A DNA stretch of 64,000 nucleotides from Rhododendron vialii. Taxonomy: Eukaryota; Streptophyta; Magnoliopsida; Ericales; Ericaceae. Position 1 is the stretch's first letter; the number at the start of each line of letters is the position of its first letter. Shown one piece after another: positions 1 through 11,948 of this stretch. The stretch is taken from positions 28,432,564 to 28,496,563 of the forward strand of contig NC_080561.1 in assembly GCF_030253575.1 (NCBI RefSeq). Reading direction: 5' to 3'. The notes under the pieces are model-generated. The model searched no databases, was not told the DNA's origin, and saw only the letters and a program-made list of their open reading frames with translations. The translations under genes were made by a program, and so were the position numbers.

Positions 1-2
1 AT

Positions 3-593
3 GAAGGTCCCATAAAAGGTCTACCATTTCATCCTGTCTATCCTTTTCTCACTCAGTTTGAAGTATCTTACCATAATACCTTTTATTTTAAAAAAGAAGC
101 CTTTCTCCTCTTATGGTATTTAGTCGATGTGTATACTATAAGTGTCTGTTTTAATAAATCAGCAGTCTTGGTTTATTTGGCTCATGCGGCGTTCAATCAA
201 GTCCAACGCCCAGAAGATTTCTTTTTAAAATTTCTTTTGCTTTTTGGAAGCATACCCTACTGGCAGCAAAAGATTAGACAAGTTCCCACAGGTCCAGATG
301 AAGATCTCCAATTTGCTTTTTGGACAACTCGCAACAACAGATGTGTTCCTAATCCTGATGGTTCTATCACCTGGAAAAATGAGTATCACACTATATTCCT
401 TTCAGCATATCAAGAGTCCCCAAGCATTGAGATCCACAGTGGAAATTATCTGGTCATGACTCAAACAATGTGTTCACTCAATGGATTAACACCTGCCGAC
501 GTTCCCTCATCTCTCCTCCATTATGAGTCTGCAAACTGGAAATTCAATGTGCTTATCCGGAAGAATGGCGCCAAAATATTCGCTATCTTTTGA
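3..593 (+). pseudogene. 3' end of an unidentified ORF, probably endogenous pararetrovirus or LTR retroelement
   Basis: The frame is already open at base 3, runs to a stop at 591-593 and so begins upstream of the window; the first internal ATG at 129 is unlikely to be the true start. The roughly 196 visible codons are rich in aromatic residues and hold no catalytic motif I can name. I do not recognise the protein. What follows it is informative: an untranslated stretch of about 240 bases, then a promoter with paired as-1-like boxes and a strong TATA (835-1065), the order expected at the end of a pararetroviral polyprotein and its intergenic region, or at an ORF end followed by a 3' LTR. It is therefore probably a viral or retroelement relic, not a host gene. 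Domain identity is not established. Confidence 0.4.
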
Positions 594-834
594 CCCAGTA
601 TCACTTGACTGACAGAGATGAAGAAAGTAGTTCAGATGATCCAGAGTGACAATCACGTGCTCGTACCAGCTGTCTCTTTTATGTGATGTAAATTATTGGT
701 GGTTACTGTTTGTTCCTGTATCATATTATTGGTGTGTTCTGTAATATAAAGTGTGGTAGTATTATCCTCTTTCCGGAGAGGGGTAAAAGTGAGGAAGATA
801 ATAAATGTAAAAGTAGTCTGTAAACTTTAGTAGT

Positions 835-1065
835 CAGAAGTTGTAGAAATAGTCCTACGTAATAGTAACCTATAATAATGGTTGCACTGTACTATGATGT
901 AAGCGGAAGGCTTCATGATGTAACCGGAGGTCCCTTTTACTCCTATAAAAGGGGGACTCTCCCCGTAATGAAATCCAGGCTAGTCCGAGGAATAATATTC
1001 CAGTTACTTATAATCCTGTGTTGTGTTCTCTCTACGATCCTAACCTACTTAGTGTTTGTACCCAC
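835..1065 (+). promoter_or_regulatory. 35S-like promoter module, copy A (as-1-like pair plus TATA)
   Basis: Two as-1-like boxes, TGATGTAAGC at 895-904 and TGATGTAACC at 916-925, start 21 bases apart (two helical turns), and TATAAAA follows at 944-950. This layout resembles the core of pararetrovirus transcript promoters. The segment recurs in inverted orientation at 14047-14280 with only about five differences. Both copies lose similarity just after GTACCCACT. In this copy the next bases, TGGTGTCTGC, resemble a degraded initiator-Met tRNA primer-binding site (TGGTATCAGAGC), which would fit the boundary of a reverse-transcribing element. Endogenous pararetrovirus and LTR (U3/R/U5) are both possible; a terminal TG for an LTR was not found. 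Confidence 0.55.
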
Positions 1066-2285
1066 TTGGTGTCTGCAAATTTATAATATTAGCATTTGTG
1101 TGCAGCGGCGGAGGGATATAGATACAAATGGGGTCACTTTATCCCACTCAGTTTGATTTCTCAACAGAATATTTTATATTTTTTAGCCAAATTATACATT
1201 TTTGACCTCACAAAATACTTCGTAAATTATTCCAATTTGCTTCAAATACATAGAAACTCTATGCATTCTGTTCCTTTCGATAGTTAATAGTATTACGAAT
1301 AAAGCTGTCATACATCGTCTTCAAAATATTATAGGTCCTTGAGGCCAATTATAAAAAGCAAATTTAGATTTATCAGTATATATCTAATTCTTAATTTAAT
1401 TTTTCCAAATTTGTAAATAGAAAAAAATTATTTTGCGTATAAATCTAATTTTGGACCCTCTAATTAAAATTTCTGGCTCCGACCCTGTTGGTGTCAAATG
1501 AACGGAAGAATCCATACACACACTAAAATGAAATAAACATCTACATCAACAAATCCATACACAAACTAGTTGCCAATAAGAAACTTTTTAAAGGGTCTTT
1601 TAATACATATGGATTAGTTACCGATGGAGTACTATTTTTCTGCACACAAATTATTTCAGAATATTTGTTCCAAAAAAAAATTTTATTTCAGAATATGGTA
1701 GGCATGGTGGCACCTCAGCTGACTGGGAATCAGAATAATATAGGAAGGTTCCCACTGGAGACGCGAAGCTTGGAATGTCAAAATGATTTTCAAAGAGGCC
1801 AAGAGAATATAAACCCACAAAAAAAAAAAAAAAAGAGAGCTTTCTAGATTAGTATTTTCCTTATAATACTGATGTTTTGGGCCAGTTTGCACGCACATCA
1901 GACTAATCTCCTTAATTACATGCCTTCTTACCGTTATTTCACACGCTTAAGCCTGAAAATAAGGTGATCTAAAGATTATTTTAAGAATAATCGAACCTGA
2001 ACCTTAGGAGGAAACGAACTAATAAATCACGCGCGAAGACCACCGGACCATCCCATGGGTTAGCTTTCTACTTTCTAGGTTTTGACGAAGGGCAGATGGA
2101 GTGTGTATTACTCTTCTAATTCTGATGGCAGCAAGATAAAAAGGAAAGAATCCACAACTCAACATTGTTTTCTATAGCAGTATTTAAGAACAGGGAATGA
2201 TCACTTGAAAAAGAAGGGAAGTGGGCCTCTCTATGTGGGGACCAAAGAAGTTCCTATGAAATGACCAAGAGATATATGCCAAAAT
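1066..2285. other. Spacer, no gene seen
   Basis: This AT-rich stretch holds only short open frames with poor coding character and an A-run near 1820. I see no splice-joined homology and no clear transposon ends. Confidence 0.5.
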
Positions 2286-2480
2286 TCTCTGGGCTGCGTT
2301 CTCGTGAACTTAACTTAAATTCAGGAGTTTTGTTCTTATTTAAATTTTTTTCGTATTTGTTAATTTAGTGTCAAATTTTTGTGAGTTATTGATTCGTCTC
2401 GACGAAAAGAATAGAAAAATTAAAAAAAAATTACTTTTACCAAAGTATGTTGAAAAATAACTAATTTTTAGCAAAAATGT
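2286..2480. repeat. Dispersed TTGATTCGTCTCGACGA family, copy 1
   Basis: The stretch contains ATTTGTTAATTT, TCAAATTTTTGTGAG and the core TTGATTCGTCTCGACGA, followed by A-rich sequence. The same word order returns on both strands near 10.14, 10.5, 11.35, 16.7, 33.8, 48.4, 48.8 and 58.5 kb. In complete copies the core is nearly self-complementary, so this looks like a foldback-type MITE. No target duplication was resolved. Confidence 0.55.
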
Positions 2481-2869
2481 CACTTTTTTTGCAATCGTCA
2501 CCAGGTGGGATGATCCCAATAGTGTAGTTCTGAAAACCTTCTCCAAGCTAACCCCCAAAGAAAGAGAAAGCAATAATGCTTTAAACTTTACTTGGATGGC
2601 AGGAATCATAGGGGGAATGATAATATGATTTCAGAATTCTAACATTTTTATTGAAGAGTAGGAATGGGCATGAGATTACTGATTTTTTAATTCATAAGAA
2701 ATCACATACTTGAATACAGGAGGAATTTAATCCCTCTCACCCCATGGGAATCTTGAATTTCTGGCTCGATCAATATAAAAATGAAATGTATGACTTTAGA
2801 ATATTTCCAAAATAAATTATTTCTAGAGAATTTGCTTAATTAATCCAAACGTCAAAAAAAAATACTTGT

Positions 2870-3090
2870 ATAAAAGTCAATTTTTTTTGAGCTTTTGATT
2901 TATAAAGTCAAAATTAACTTATAAAAGTCAAAAACTAACTTTTTGAGCTTATCTTTGGATATTTTCCAAAATATTTGTATAAAAGTCAATTTTTTTTTTA
3001 CTTTTCCGATTCCTCTGGTCCTTACTCATCTATATCACATAAAAGTTTAGCGTAAAACTAACAAACACAAAAAAAAAATTGAATAAGGAC
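2870..3090. repeat. Dispersed TTGATTCGTCTCGACGA family, diverged copy
   Basis: Internal subrepeats (ATAAAAGTCAAttttt) precede the inverse-orientation tail GCGTAAAACTAACAAACAC and GAATAAGGACAAAA, which matches the tail of the 16.6-kb copy. The central core is badly eroded (CCGATTCCTCTGG). Confidence 0.4.
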
Positions 3091-5279
3091 AAAACCAAAA
3101 AATTATGGTGCATAAATTAATCACTAACGTGAACGGAGCCAGTTGGGATAGAACAGGATCTCCCCAATACCCATCCGCAATAAATACATACATTTGGCCA
3201 TTATGTCATTGAATCAATTTTTTTTTTTTAATCATTCGTTAAACCTAATCTATTAATACTAGGGGACTTAAAAGGAGGATGAGTGCTTATGGGAATCGAA
3301 TTTTTCCCACATGTATGGGAGTATAAGGGAGGCACTAAGTGCACTCTACTCCACTTGCCATTGAATCAATATTTGTCAAAACAAAAATTCATAACTCTTT
3401 GCATTATGAGATTTTCTTGAGTTGTACCTACTTCGGGTGGCTCACAATGTTGTTCACGCTTATGTTACATATATCCATCCGTTGACAGTTGTCGACTTGT
3501 CGTCGTTTTTATACGTAAATTTGCATACTATCATAATCGTTGATAGTATGTAGTATTCTTAATAACCATACCGTCACTTTGAACCACATAACGCAAATGC
3601 AGGCGCGTGAGCAAAATCCCCCTTCAAATACATCTTATACTACTGTCGAAACGAGAATATCATCTTCACAAAAGTTTTCGGAAAAAATGAGTTTACGGAT
3701 GTAAATCTCACCCGTTCAAAGTATTTTGGACGATTCAAATTTTTTAAAAACTTTTTCTAGAAAACAAAAAAAAAATTCGAAAAAATTTCATTGAAATTCA
3801 AACCGTCAAAAATACTTTTGGACAATTCGCGATTAATTGTTGCCGTAAAGAACCTGTTAACGGTTCTTTCCTGTCAAAACTTGCTTTAGCTAAAATAGTG
3901 GGACCCCAAACATCTCACTGTGAAAAAGAGGAACAAAATATGGAAAATTGAAAATTTAATTAAAGTATAAAGACACTGTAAAGGAAACAAGGCTGCCAGA
4001 GAGACAGCCCATCAATCACACTCTTCAAAGCCAGGTTTGGTCCCAAAACCAAGGGATTAGGAAGTTTTATTAGGTTGGAATGGGTACAAATGCAAACGAC
4101 AAAAAACACATCAAACCCACAACACTAAATAAAATAAAGTTTGGAACTTTTGATATAAAGGAGGAAATTTTATTACTCCAATAGCTTTCAGAAAGGAGAC
4201 ACACCAGGAACAAGATCTGCTTGCTACACCACGTAAAACCCACTTTACACATCAGAAATTAATGGGAGGTGTGATGAAGGACTTTCTTTCGTTTTTTTTA
4301 CAGGGTCCTACAAGCAAAACCAACAGAGGATTCACACATTACACCCAACGGGAAAAACCAACCAAAGCATTGCCAGAGCTAGCTAGCTAAGCTAACACTG
4401 TGGAGGAGTACAACTTTTTCACTAATCCAAATGGAAGATTAGGATTTCGACACCTGTAAAAATGGTCATGAGTCTGATTGCCACTTTGAATCATGAGTCA
4501 GGGGTCAAATTTTTCTTTAATGCTTTTGGTCAGTCAATGTGCCCCCGGTTCTATGTTGAGCATTTTTTTTTTTCGGAACTAATTTACGGCACTTGAAGTA
4601 CCGTATTCGTTTAGAAATTTTAAGTAATGAGTGGAGAGAAATAGAGAAATTAAAATAATAATTGAGAAAAAATTTATTGAAGACCGTATGCAAAAAGAAA
4701 AATCCCAAATTCAAAATTCCAAAAACGAACATATATAGTCCTCAATTACACTATTTACTAGAGTAGCCAATTAAAATCGTATGGTCCGATTGAGAGATGG
4801 TGTTATGCGAGTGGCGCACAACACAGTGTTATGCGCCATTCGAGTCATCGTGTGTGATGAGTTAACAATTGGTGACAATGCTTAAAGGAGAGCGAGGGGT
4901 GATGGCTATGACGGAAGAGGGGGAGGTGGATGGCGAAGCTTGGTGGTTTGATATAGGTGTATGAAAAAATTTTATTTACAGAACAGCTGTAAACAAGTAT
5001 TTATATTACAGGAATCAATCGCAACCATCTTATAATATTTTTTGGATGATCACGATTGGTTGTTGCTGCAAACTGATTTGCTGTTTCTCTGTAAATTACT
5101 CCTCCCATAGATGTATATGCATATACAGAGAGAGAAAAAGAGAGAAATCTTCAAGTGTCGTAAATTATGAGAGACTATCAATGTCATCAAAATGTAGTCA
5201 TGATAATGCATGTGGCGCCATGTGTCAACCAAATGGACAATTTTAGCACAGGTGTGTTTGTAATTTGACAGACTTTGAC
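3091..5279. other. Spacer, no gene seen
   Basis: No convincing coding region. A loosely self-complementary segment lies at about 3655-3835, with the words AAAGTATTTTGGACGATTC and AAATACTTTTGGACAATTC, and a short hairpin-like tract with GTTATGCGAGTGGCGC and GTTATGCGCCATTCGAG lies at about 4800-4850. Confidence 0.4.
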
Positions 5280-5287
5280 GTTGTGGG

Positions 5288-5430
5288 CCTAATTGAAATG
5301 TTTAACAAATTTGGATGTCTACTTGAATTTCTTTAAGTTTGATTGCTTGTGAAACAATCCTAATTGGAAATGTTTAACAAATTTGGATGTCTACAATTGG
5401 ATTTCTTTAAAGTTTTGAGTGCTTATGAAA
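5288..5430. repeat. Tandem duplication, 71-bp period
   Basis: Two adjacent copies start with CCTAATTG at 5288 and 5359. They share AATGTTTAACAAATTTGG and ATGTCTAC and end with TGCTTRTGAAACAA. The tail GTGCTTATGAAACA occurs again at about 5848, just beyond the L1 tail, so the third copy may have been separated by that insertion. Confidence 0.7.
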
Positions 5431-5488
5431 CAACAAGATAGAAGTTTAGGGGTATTTTATTATTTTTACCTTGTAGTAGGAGAGAGTG

Positions 5489-5865
5489 TTTTTTTTTTGA
5501 TATACAAAGAAGATATATTAGAAACCTTATAATGGGTACATCGAGAAGAATAGGACAAGTATCATTGAAATGAAAAACCAATCAAACAAAAAAAGAACAA
5601 GAAAAGACCAACCAAGAGTTGGGAAAAAAAACAAAAAAGACAAATACAAAAGGACTCAGATTTTATGCTTTCTAATGTCATCCAAATGACTTCTGAAGTC
5701 TTCAACAGAATAGATTGTAAGATTACATCTCCCTTTAACCCAAAAAGCCACTCTTAATTTGATAAGATCAACCATTTCCTCAATAATAAGAATTGAATTG
5801 TTGATAATATCGTTTCTTGCTTTCCTCAATGATAGGAGAGTATGTTGTGCTTATGAAACAGGATA
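5489..5865 (-). mobile_element. L1-type LINE 3' fragment
   Basis: Read on the minus strand, this segment encodes an L1-like reverse transcriptase C-terminus (visible words: EEMVDLIKLRVAFWVKGRCN and VEDFRSHLDDIR) ending in a stop. A T-rich 3' UTR and a poly(A) tail follow, seen as the T-run at 5490-5499 on the plus strand. The catalytic domain is absent, so this is a 5'-truncated, non-mobile remnant. Confidence 0.6.
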
Positions 5866-6689
5866 AGACGGTTAGACTTTCAAACTAAAACTACCCACTA
5901 ATCCTTTACACATAAATATTACTATAATTTTAGTAAAAGTTTTGCATGTTAAATTCCACTAATTTCACTTTTTAAAATTGACTTACTTTTTAGTAATTAT
6001 TTTCAAGTTTCTTTCGGTTGGAGGCGGCCTTGGGACTTGGGAGTGAGGTAGCTCTTTTTTTATGAATGAAAAAAACGAGGCAACTCTATTTTAGACCAAC
6101 CGCGCATGGGAATTACCTAAAATAAAATAAGCAATTGCAACCACTAAAATCCCCCCAAAACCTTTCTCATTTCCCCCTTAACTTTTCTCCAAAAAAAAAT
6201 TCACGAACACAACTTCAAAACAAAACTGCGGATACTAACTAATATTCAGAGCCGATTAATACAGAATTCATGCATCGAACGACTCCGAACAACACAATTG
6301 AATTCCCAGTCGGGTTTTAATGTTGCATAGATAAATTTGTCCGTTAATATAACAAGGAGTACATTCACATTTACATACACATTACAAAAGTATCCCCATA
6401 GTTCTCATACAAGAAGTATGAGCTCTCATTATCATCACAATTATCCCCCTCACATGATTTACTTCAAAACAAGGTTGCGGATACATGTATTCAGAGCCGA
6501 TCGATACTGGATTCACGCTTCAAATGACTCCGAACACAATTAGATTCTTAGTTATATCGATAGCTTTGTTCGTTATAACTAGAAGTACATACCCATTTAC
6601 ACACACGTTACGAAAGTATCCCCATGATTCTCATACAAGGAGTATAAGCTCTCAATATCAACTCATTATCATCACAATTATCCCCGCGA

Positions 6690-8376
6690 TCACATGATTG
6701 AGCACCCATTTGGGTTCTCATCACTAAACAACTCAAACGAATCTAACGGCTGCCGCGGATACGAATCGGAATCTAACGGCAGCTGCCTCGGATACGACTC
6801 GAAATCCGGCGGCTGAGGTTCCGTTTCCGGACGCGAGTACGCGTATGCGTATGAGTGCGGTTGCGGTGACGTATAATATGACGTCGTGTAGCTGCTGGTT
6901 GGATGCGCCGTGTTGTAACTCACTGCGTACACAGGTTGATGTGGCTGTGGTGGGGCAAAGTAATGATGCGGTGGTGGGGGGTATTGATGCCCGTGGTGAC
7001 TTGGAGGGCTGAGATGAACTTGGGGTGGCCCACCACCGTAATGATTCGGTGGTGGCATTGTGCTTGCCGCTGCACCACCACTTGATGGTTCCCCCTCGAA
7101 CACCACCTTTTGCCCCTTCTTTTTCTTCTTTTTACCATTACTGCCATTGCCACCGCTTTTCTCAGTGCAATCATCACTCTCACCACCACCTCCCTTTTTC
7201 TCCGCAGCCGGTGACTGGCTACCGGCTGGACCCGTCTCCGGCTTCTTCCCTTCTACTTTCACCTCCACCACATTTCCACCACTGCCAGTTTTAGCCCCAA
7301 CGTCGCTAAATTTGACCGCACCACCCACCACCTGTCCGCCGCCTACGACACTGTTTTTAGCCTCAACTTCACTAAATCTGACCGCGCCGCCGCTAACTTT
7401 AACCGGAACACCGCCACCGCCGCCGCTAATTTTAGCAGGTTCATGGACGACTTCTGCTTTCACCGGTGGTTTGTCCGGTTCAGGGCCGCCGCCGGGGGCA
7501 TCTTCGTCGTGACTGCTATCTGGGTCGGTCTGTTTCTCTTTCTTCTTGGATTTTTTCTGTTTCTTCTCTTTCCGCTGGGGGGGTTGGGGCCATAGCTCCG
7601 CGTGTTTATTGGATTTGATCAATTTCTTGAGGAGAGCGTCCGCTTCGACGTTGCCCGTGACCGTGACTTTTTGCTGCTTTGCGTCGATGTCCGCTTTGTA
7701 AACACCTGGAGATGATGAACAAGGAAAGATGAGATGCATGAGAAGTAAATATTACAGTAAAAGAGAAAACCCACATGAGGAATTTTGTGAAAAGATTAGG
7801 TTTCATCTGCAGAGAGCAGTCCGCGCAATCTCGACCATTAAAAAGTATAGATAGTGGTAGTAAATATGGCTCCTTGGCCATATATGAACGGTTGAAATGC
7901 GACTACTGCTTCCGTAGTTCAATGAAGTGCTATTGAAACCACGTCCCTCGAGATACTATGAAAGTATTTGAACTGAAAGATAGATGTAAAAACATGAAAT
8001 CCCTATCTATCTGCAGCTGCAGCTGCAGATGCATGTATGTACGTATATATAGGTGTTTACAGTATATTTCTACTGAGAGAGGATTAGGGTTTGAATGGGT
8101 ACGTACCTTCAATGGAAAGGAGGACTTTCTTGACTTTCCGTTTGCAGCCTTCGCAGTGGATGGAGACTTTCAAGACATGGGTCTGATCAGGGGAAAAAAA
8201 TTGAAGCAACAAAGGGATATATATAGTGAGTACATGCATGCAAGGTCTTCGTTTAATTTAATTAGTACTAAAAAGGCTTAGTAAATGGTGAGTGGTGACG
8301 GGATAGAAGGGTTTACCTTGTACGTGAGGGGTTGTTCTGCGGGCTCTTCTGCCGTCGCTGGTGGTTCGGTCGCCAT
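6690..8376 (-). CDS. Heavy metal-associated isoprenylated plant protein (HIPP)
   Basis: Three exons join in frame: 8317-8376, 8107-8182 and 6690-7705, giving 383 residues with GT-AG introns. An HMA fold covers residues about 21-75 with the metal-binding pair C30-x-x-C33 (context HCEGCKRKVKK). A Lys/Gly-rich middle follows, then a Pro/His/Tyr-rich tail, and the chain ends in the CaaX box CSIM, so farnesylation and membrane attachment are expected. HIPPs bind copper, zinc or cadmium ions or act as membrane-tethered adaptors; the partner here cannot be read off. The start is the only ATG in exon 1 that keeps the HMA frame. A (GA)n tract lies about 100 bases upstream. Closest recalled Arabidopsis match is the At5g27690 type, which lies near a PWWP gene there; that assignment is from memory. 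Confidence 0.93.
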
Positions 8377-8474
8377 AAGGAGGAGGAGGAAGACGGACTC
8401 TGTTAGAGAGACAGAGAATGGTGAGTGGAGGAAGTAGTGTTTAAAGAAAGAAGGAAGGATGAGATGCCTTTAAG

Positions 8475-8498
8475 AGAGAGAGAGAGAGAGAGAGAGAG
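8475..8498. repeat. (GA)n microsatellite in the HIPP promoter
   Basis: About 12 GA units (CT on the coding strand) lie about 100 bases upstream of the HIPP start codon. CT-rich tracts near transcription starts are common in plant promoters. Confidence 0.85.
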
Positions 8499-8771
8499 TG
8501 ATGTCTTTGAAAAATCCTGTAGGGCAGGACAGGAGTGAGAGGAGGAGTAGAAGTGAATAGGGGGAGTAGTAGGGGGTAATAGTATAGAACTCCAGTGCAG
8601 GGGAAGGTCCTTTCTGGTATGGCGTGAATGAAAAGAAATTAAAATAATGGGGGGGGAGGGGGGAGTACATTCTCTTTTCAGAATTTTTAAAAACTCGATG
8701 CTGCTTTACACTGCAATCCTACTTTGTTTTCTTTTTTTTCTTTTCCCTTTGTTACTTGATTCTTTTGAACG

Positions 8772-9298
8772 AGAGATCATTCAGTGCCTTCGGTGCAACG
8801 CCACGTAGTGCACTGTGCACCTATCCTTTTTCCACCAAATATTGAGGGACGCGGGGGCTGCTGTCCTGTTGGGGATAGCAGCGTGCTGCTGCCCCAATTT
8901 TGGGGCTCACCTCAATCTCGTTCCGATAATCTGAATCGTTCACTTTGTAGAACTCGTCGAGTAGAACAACTAATCAGCTTAATTGGATATCATTAAATAC
9001 CTGATCAGAGCCCATATAACTCTCAGTCCATGGGTTACAATGGATTTGATCCAGTGTTTCGGATCCATTCTTAAAAAGGTTCCGATCAGGTACTTAATGA
9101 TATCTAATTAAGCTAATTTTTTGCATAATTATTCTACTCGACGAGCTCTATAAAGTGAACGATTCAGATTATCGGATCGAGACCGAAATGAACCCAAAAT
9201 AAAATGCAGCAGCATGCTGGGACAAGGGGACAGCAGCCCCCCTCCCTCCAATATTGAGAGGTCTTGCACATCGTCGGTAGTGCCCCGATATGATCTCT
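8772..9298. mobile_element. Long-armed foldback MITE
   Basis: The two halves are inverted copies. AGTGAACGATTCAGATTATC on the right pairs with GATAATCTGAATCGTTCACT on the left, and GGGGGCTGCTGTCC pairs with GGACAGCAGCCCCC. The outer ends read AGAGATCATTCAGTGCC and, in complement, AGAGATCATATCGGGGC. The arms are roughly 200 bases around a centre near 9040. The end resembles that of the neighbouring element at 9618-9776. No transposase. Confidence 0.7.
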
Positions 9299-9475
9299 TT
9301 TTCAGTTTTCACAGTACATTTCTTTGGGTTCCATTTACTTAACACTCGACACCACAAAATGGAGTATGTGATGGATAAAGATTTTAGGATACCACATGAC
9401 ACTGTCCAAAGTTCTTGGAATAATTTTTTCGATCATGATCCATATACTTCCTACATAATTATGGAGTAGAGTTAA

Positions 9476-9604
9476 GGCTCCATTCTGCTAAAATTTTGTT
9501 TTTTAATTACTTATTTCTCGCTTTATGAGATAACTCATTTTCTCATAATATATCATCTTTAATTTCAAAAAATAAGTATTTACTTCCCTTTTTGGAACGG
9601 GGCC
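9476..9604. mobile_element. Tourist-like MITE, copy 1 (TSD TAA)
   Basis: The ends are GGCTCCATTCTGCTAAAA and, in complement, GGCCCCGTTCC. They are flanked by the trinucleotide TAA at 9473-9475 and 9605-9607, the signature of PIF/Harbinger elements. The interior matches copies at 12661-12806 and 13315-13435 (TTTTTGAATTAAA, ATGAGA, AAATAAGTA). Confidence 0.7.
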
Positions 9605-9617
9605 TAACTTGAAAAAT

Positions 9618-9776
9618 TATTTAATGCCCTTGGAGCACCCATAGGAGCACACGTGGTGCCTAAGGCCTCTCCTCAACTACACATTTTTATAAAATCCGAA
9701 ATTAAGTATGAGAACCCTACAATAATATGTGGTGGAGAGAGGCTTGGGGCACCACTTGCACTGAATAATCTCTCGA
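9618..9776. mobile_element. Short MITE related to the 8.77-kb foldback
   Basis: The right end in complement (AGAGATTATTCAGTGCAAG) matches the left end of the 8772 element (AGAGATCATTCAGTGCC). Inverted internal blocks pair GTGGTGCCTAAGGCCTCTCC with the complement of GGAGAGAGGCTTGGGGCACC. Confidence 0.5.
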
Positions 9777-9792
9777 TTTACTTGAAATGATG

Positions 9793-11891
9793 CCGATAAA
9801 AAAGGGTAAATTTCACTGACCTCCCCTGAGGTTGCTGATACAAATAGAAACCTCCCCTAAGGTTTCTGAAATGTCACTGACCTCCCTTACGTTTGCTGAC
9901 ATTGTCAAGATTCCCCCTTCCGTTAACTTAACCTTAAATGGCGTTAACTATTGTGAAAAAATGACATATATGCCCTCTACTTGTATCTCCATTTGCCCTC
10001 TACTGAATAATTCTTTCCCTTTGTAGAGAAATCCAATGGAAATTGCCAATTTGGATGCCGGCATAAGCAAAGAACATAATGGGAGAGAAATAATTAAATC
10101 TCACTTGGGTGGGTTTGGAAAAAAGAGTCAAGAGGGACTTTTTTTTGTCTTTATTAAAAAAATCGCATTTATTAGTTTCGCTTCAAATTTTTGACTTATT
10201 GCTTCATTTCGTCTAGAGGAATCAAAAAAGTAAAAACAAAATTGATCGGAAGTCTTAATTTTTCTAAGATATAAAAAAAGTAAGTCAAAAAGACAGTTTA
10301 GTTTTGGTAGTGAGTGAAGAGAGAAATAATGTAATGCTTGAAGAGAGAGATAATGATTGGAGAGAGATGAAAAAGTAATAATTGGATAAATGGGGTTATG
10401 ATTAGAAAACAAAACTAAAATGGGAAACGAACACAGCCAGTTTTTTTGACTTTTTTTTTTTTACTCTTTTTAAAGAAAATTATGAGTTGAGATTAAAAGT
10501 TTATACTTTTTTTATTCTTTTCGCCGAGACGAATCAATAAGTCACAAAAAAATTGACGCAAAACTAATAAATGTAAAAAATTATTTGAATAGAGAAAAGA
10601 AAAGTTACTCCCAACTTTTTAATCCAATTGTGCTCTTATTTTGCATACGCAATTACTACTCGAATAAACTAAACATAAACATATTTTTATATAAATCGGG
10701 CGAATTATTCTTTTTCGGAGAATGGAGTGAGCAGCATGCAAAATTGGTAAAATAAGGATAAAAATTGGTTGCGCTGTGGCAAAATTGGGTGCGGCGGTTT
10801 TGGGCAATTTTGACGATGGGGCATTGGGTGGTGATAGTTAGAGGTTTTGAGAGCTCATTGTTTGTATTGAACAAGAAAAATGGATAGATATGCTCAATAC
10901 AATAAGTTCATATTCTAGAATTTCTTATTTCAGACATTTTAGATTTTTTTAAATAACTAAAGTGTTCGGGCTAACTTAAGCTCACTTCGAATAATTCTGG
11001 GGGCCGAATCCTACCACCCATTTGCGAGGAGCCCAACTAAAGGTAGAAATGGGTGGTCCGAAAATAGTTGATTGCACTTGAGAGATTTCAAACTTGAGAC
11101 TCTAGAAATGAGCAAACTCCTAAGTCTCAAATCTTGACCACCAGGCTAACTCCTTGGGGTTTAAAACATTTTAGTTTTGCATTCAATTTTTTTAGATTAT
11201 TAATTTATATCGAGCAAAGAAATAAAAAAATTTAAAAATAGGAACCAAAATTGAAAGAATTAGAATAACAAAACATGATACTACTAAAAAATATTTTGCA
11301 TTGTTTATGTCCTTAGTCAACTTTTAAAAGGTTTTGATCATAATTTTTTACATTTTATGTTTCTCTTGTTGAAATGAATAAAAAATCCATCAAAAATTGA
11401 CGCAAAACTACTAAGGCAAAAAAATATTTGAACGAAGACCCAAAAAAATCCAAAAGAATTATTATGCCAAGCCACACCTTAGTTTATTTTACAAAGTAAC
11501 TAAAGAATTTGTTGTTGTTTTTCTATTTTGAGCTTATTAATATAGTCATTATTATAAATATTTTCAATTAAATATTTGCATTTGAAATAGAATAATTGAT
11601 AGATTCATATGCTTTCTATCTAATATCCAAAATAAGTGGATTTCATTGCGACAAAATTAGAATCTGGATTGTAATATGGGTGGAAGAGAACACGTGGGTT
11701 TAGAAGATTTAGAGAGGTCAAAGGGCATTTTTGGCAGTTCAAAGCACATAATATGACATCATCAGCAACTTCTGTTAGCATATGTAACAACCGGTAACAT
11801 AAGGGGGACCTTTGTTAATGTTAGCAAAATTAGGGAGGTCACTAAGATTTCAGAAACCTCAGCGGAGGTCAGTGAAATTTACCAAAACAAA
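9793..11891. mobile_element. Non-autonomous MULE-like element, 2.1 kb
   Basis: Terminal inverted repeats of about 100 bases begin GGTAAATTTCACTGACCTCC on both sides and contain subrepeats of CACTGACCTCC and AGGTTTCTGA. The outer flanks carry the direct repeat ACTTGAAATGATG at 9780-9792 and 11892-11904, slightly longer than the usual 8-11-base Mutator duplication. There is no transposase frame. The interior holds later or captured material: two copies of the dispersed TTGATTCGTC family, a repeat related to the 15.1-kb host repeat (10300-10440), and SINE copy A. Confidence 0.7.
10943..11165 (-). mobile_element. tRNA-derived SINE, family 1 copy A
   Basis: On the minus strand the element starts with a tRNA-like head: an A box in TTAGCCTGGTGGTCAAG and a B box in AGTTTGAAATC. 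A tail region contains TTGGGCTCC, and an A/T-rich end closes it. A 9-base target duplication, ACATTTTAG, flanks it at 10934-10942 and 11166-11174. The same body is present at 16986-17212. It sits inside the MULE at 9793-11891 and therefore inserted later. Confidence 0.75.
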
Positions 11892-11948
11892 ACTTGAAAT
11901 GATGTGACAGTACCTAATACTACTTCCTCCTCGATCACCTTATGGAAA

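Noticed and set aside
7025-7512. Pro/Ser-rich plus-strand frames up to 150 codons
   Set aside because: They are shadows of the HIPP exon 3 Gly/Lys-rich region.
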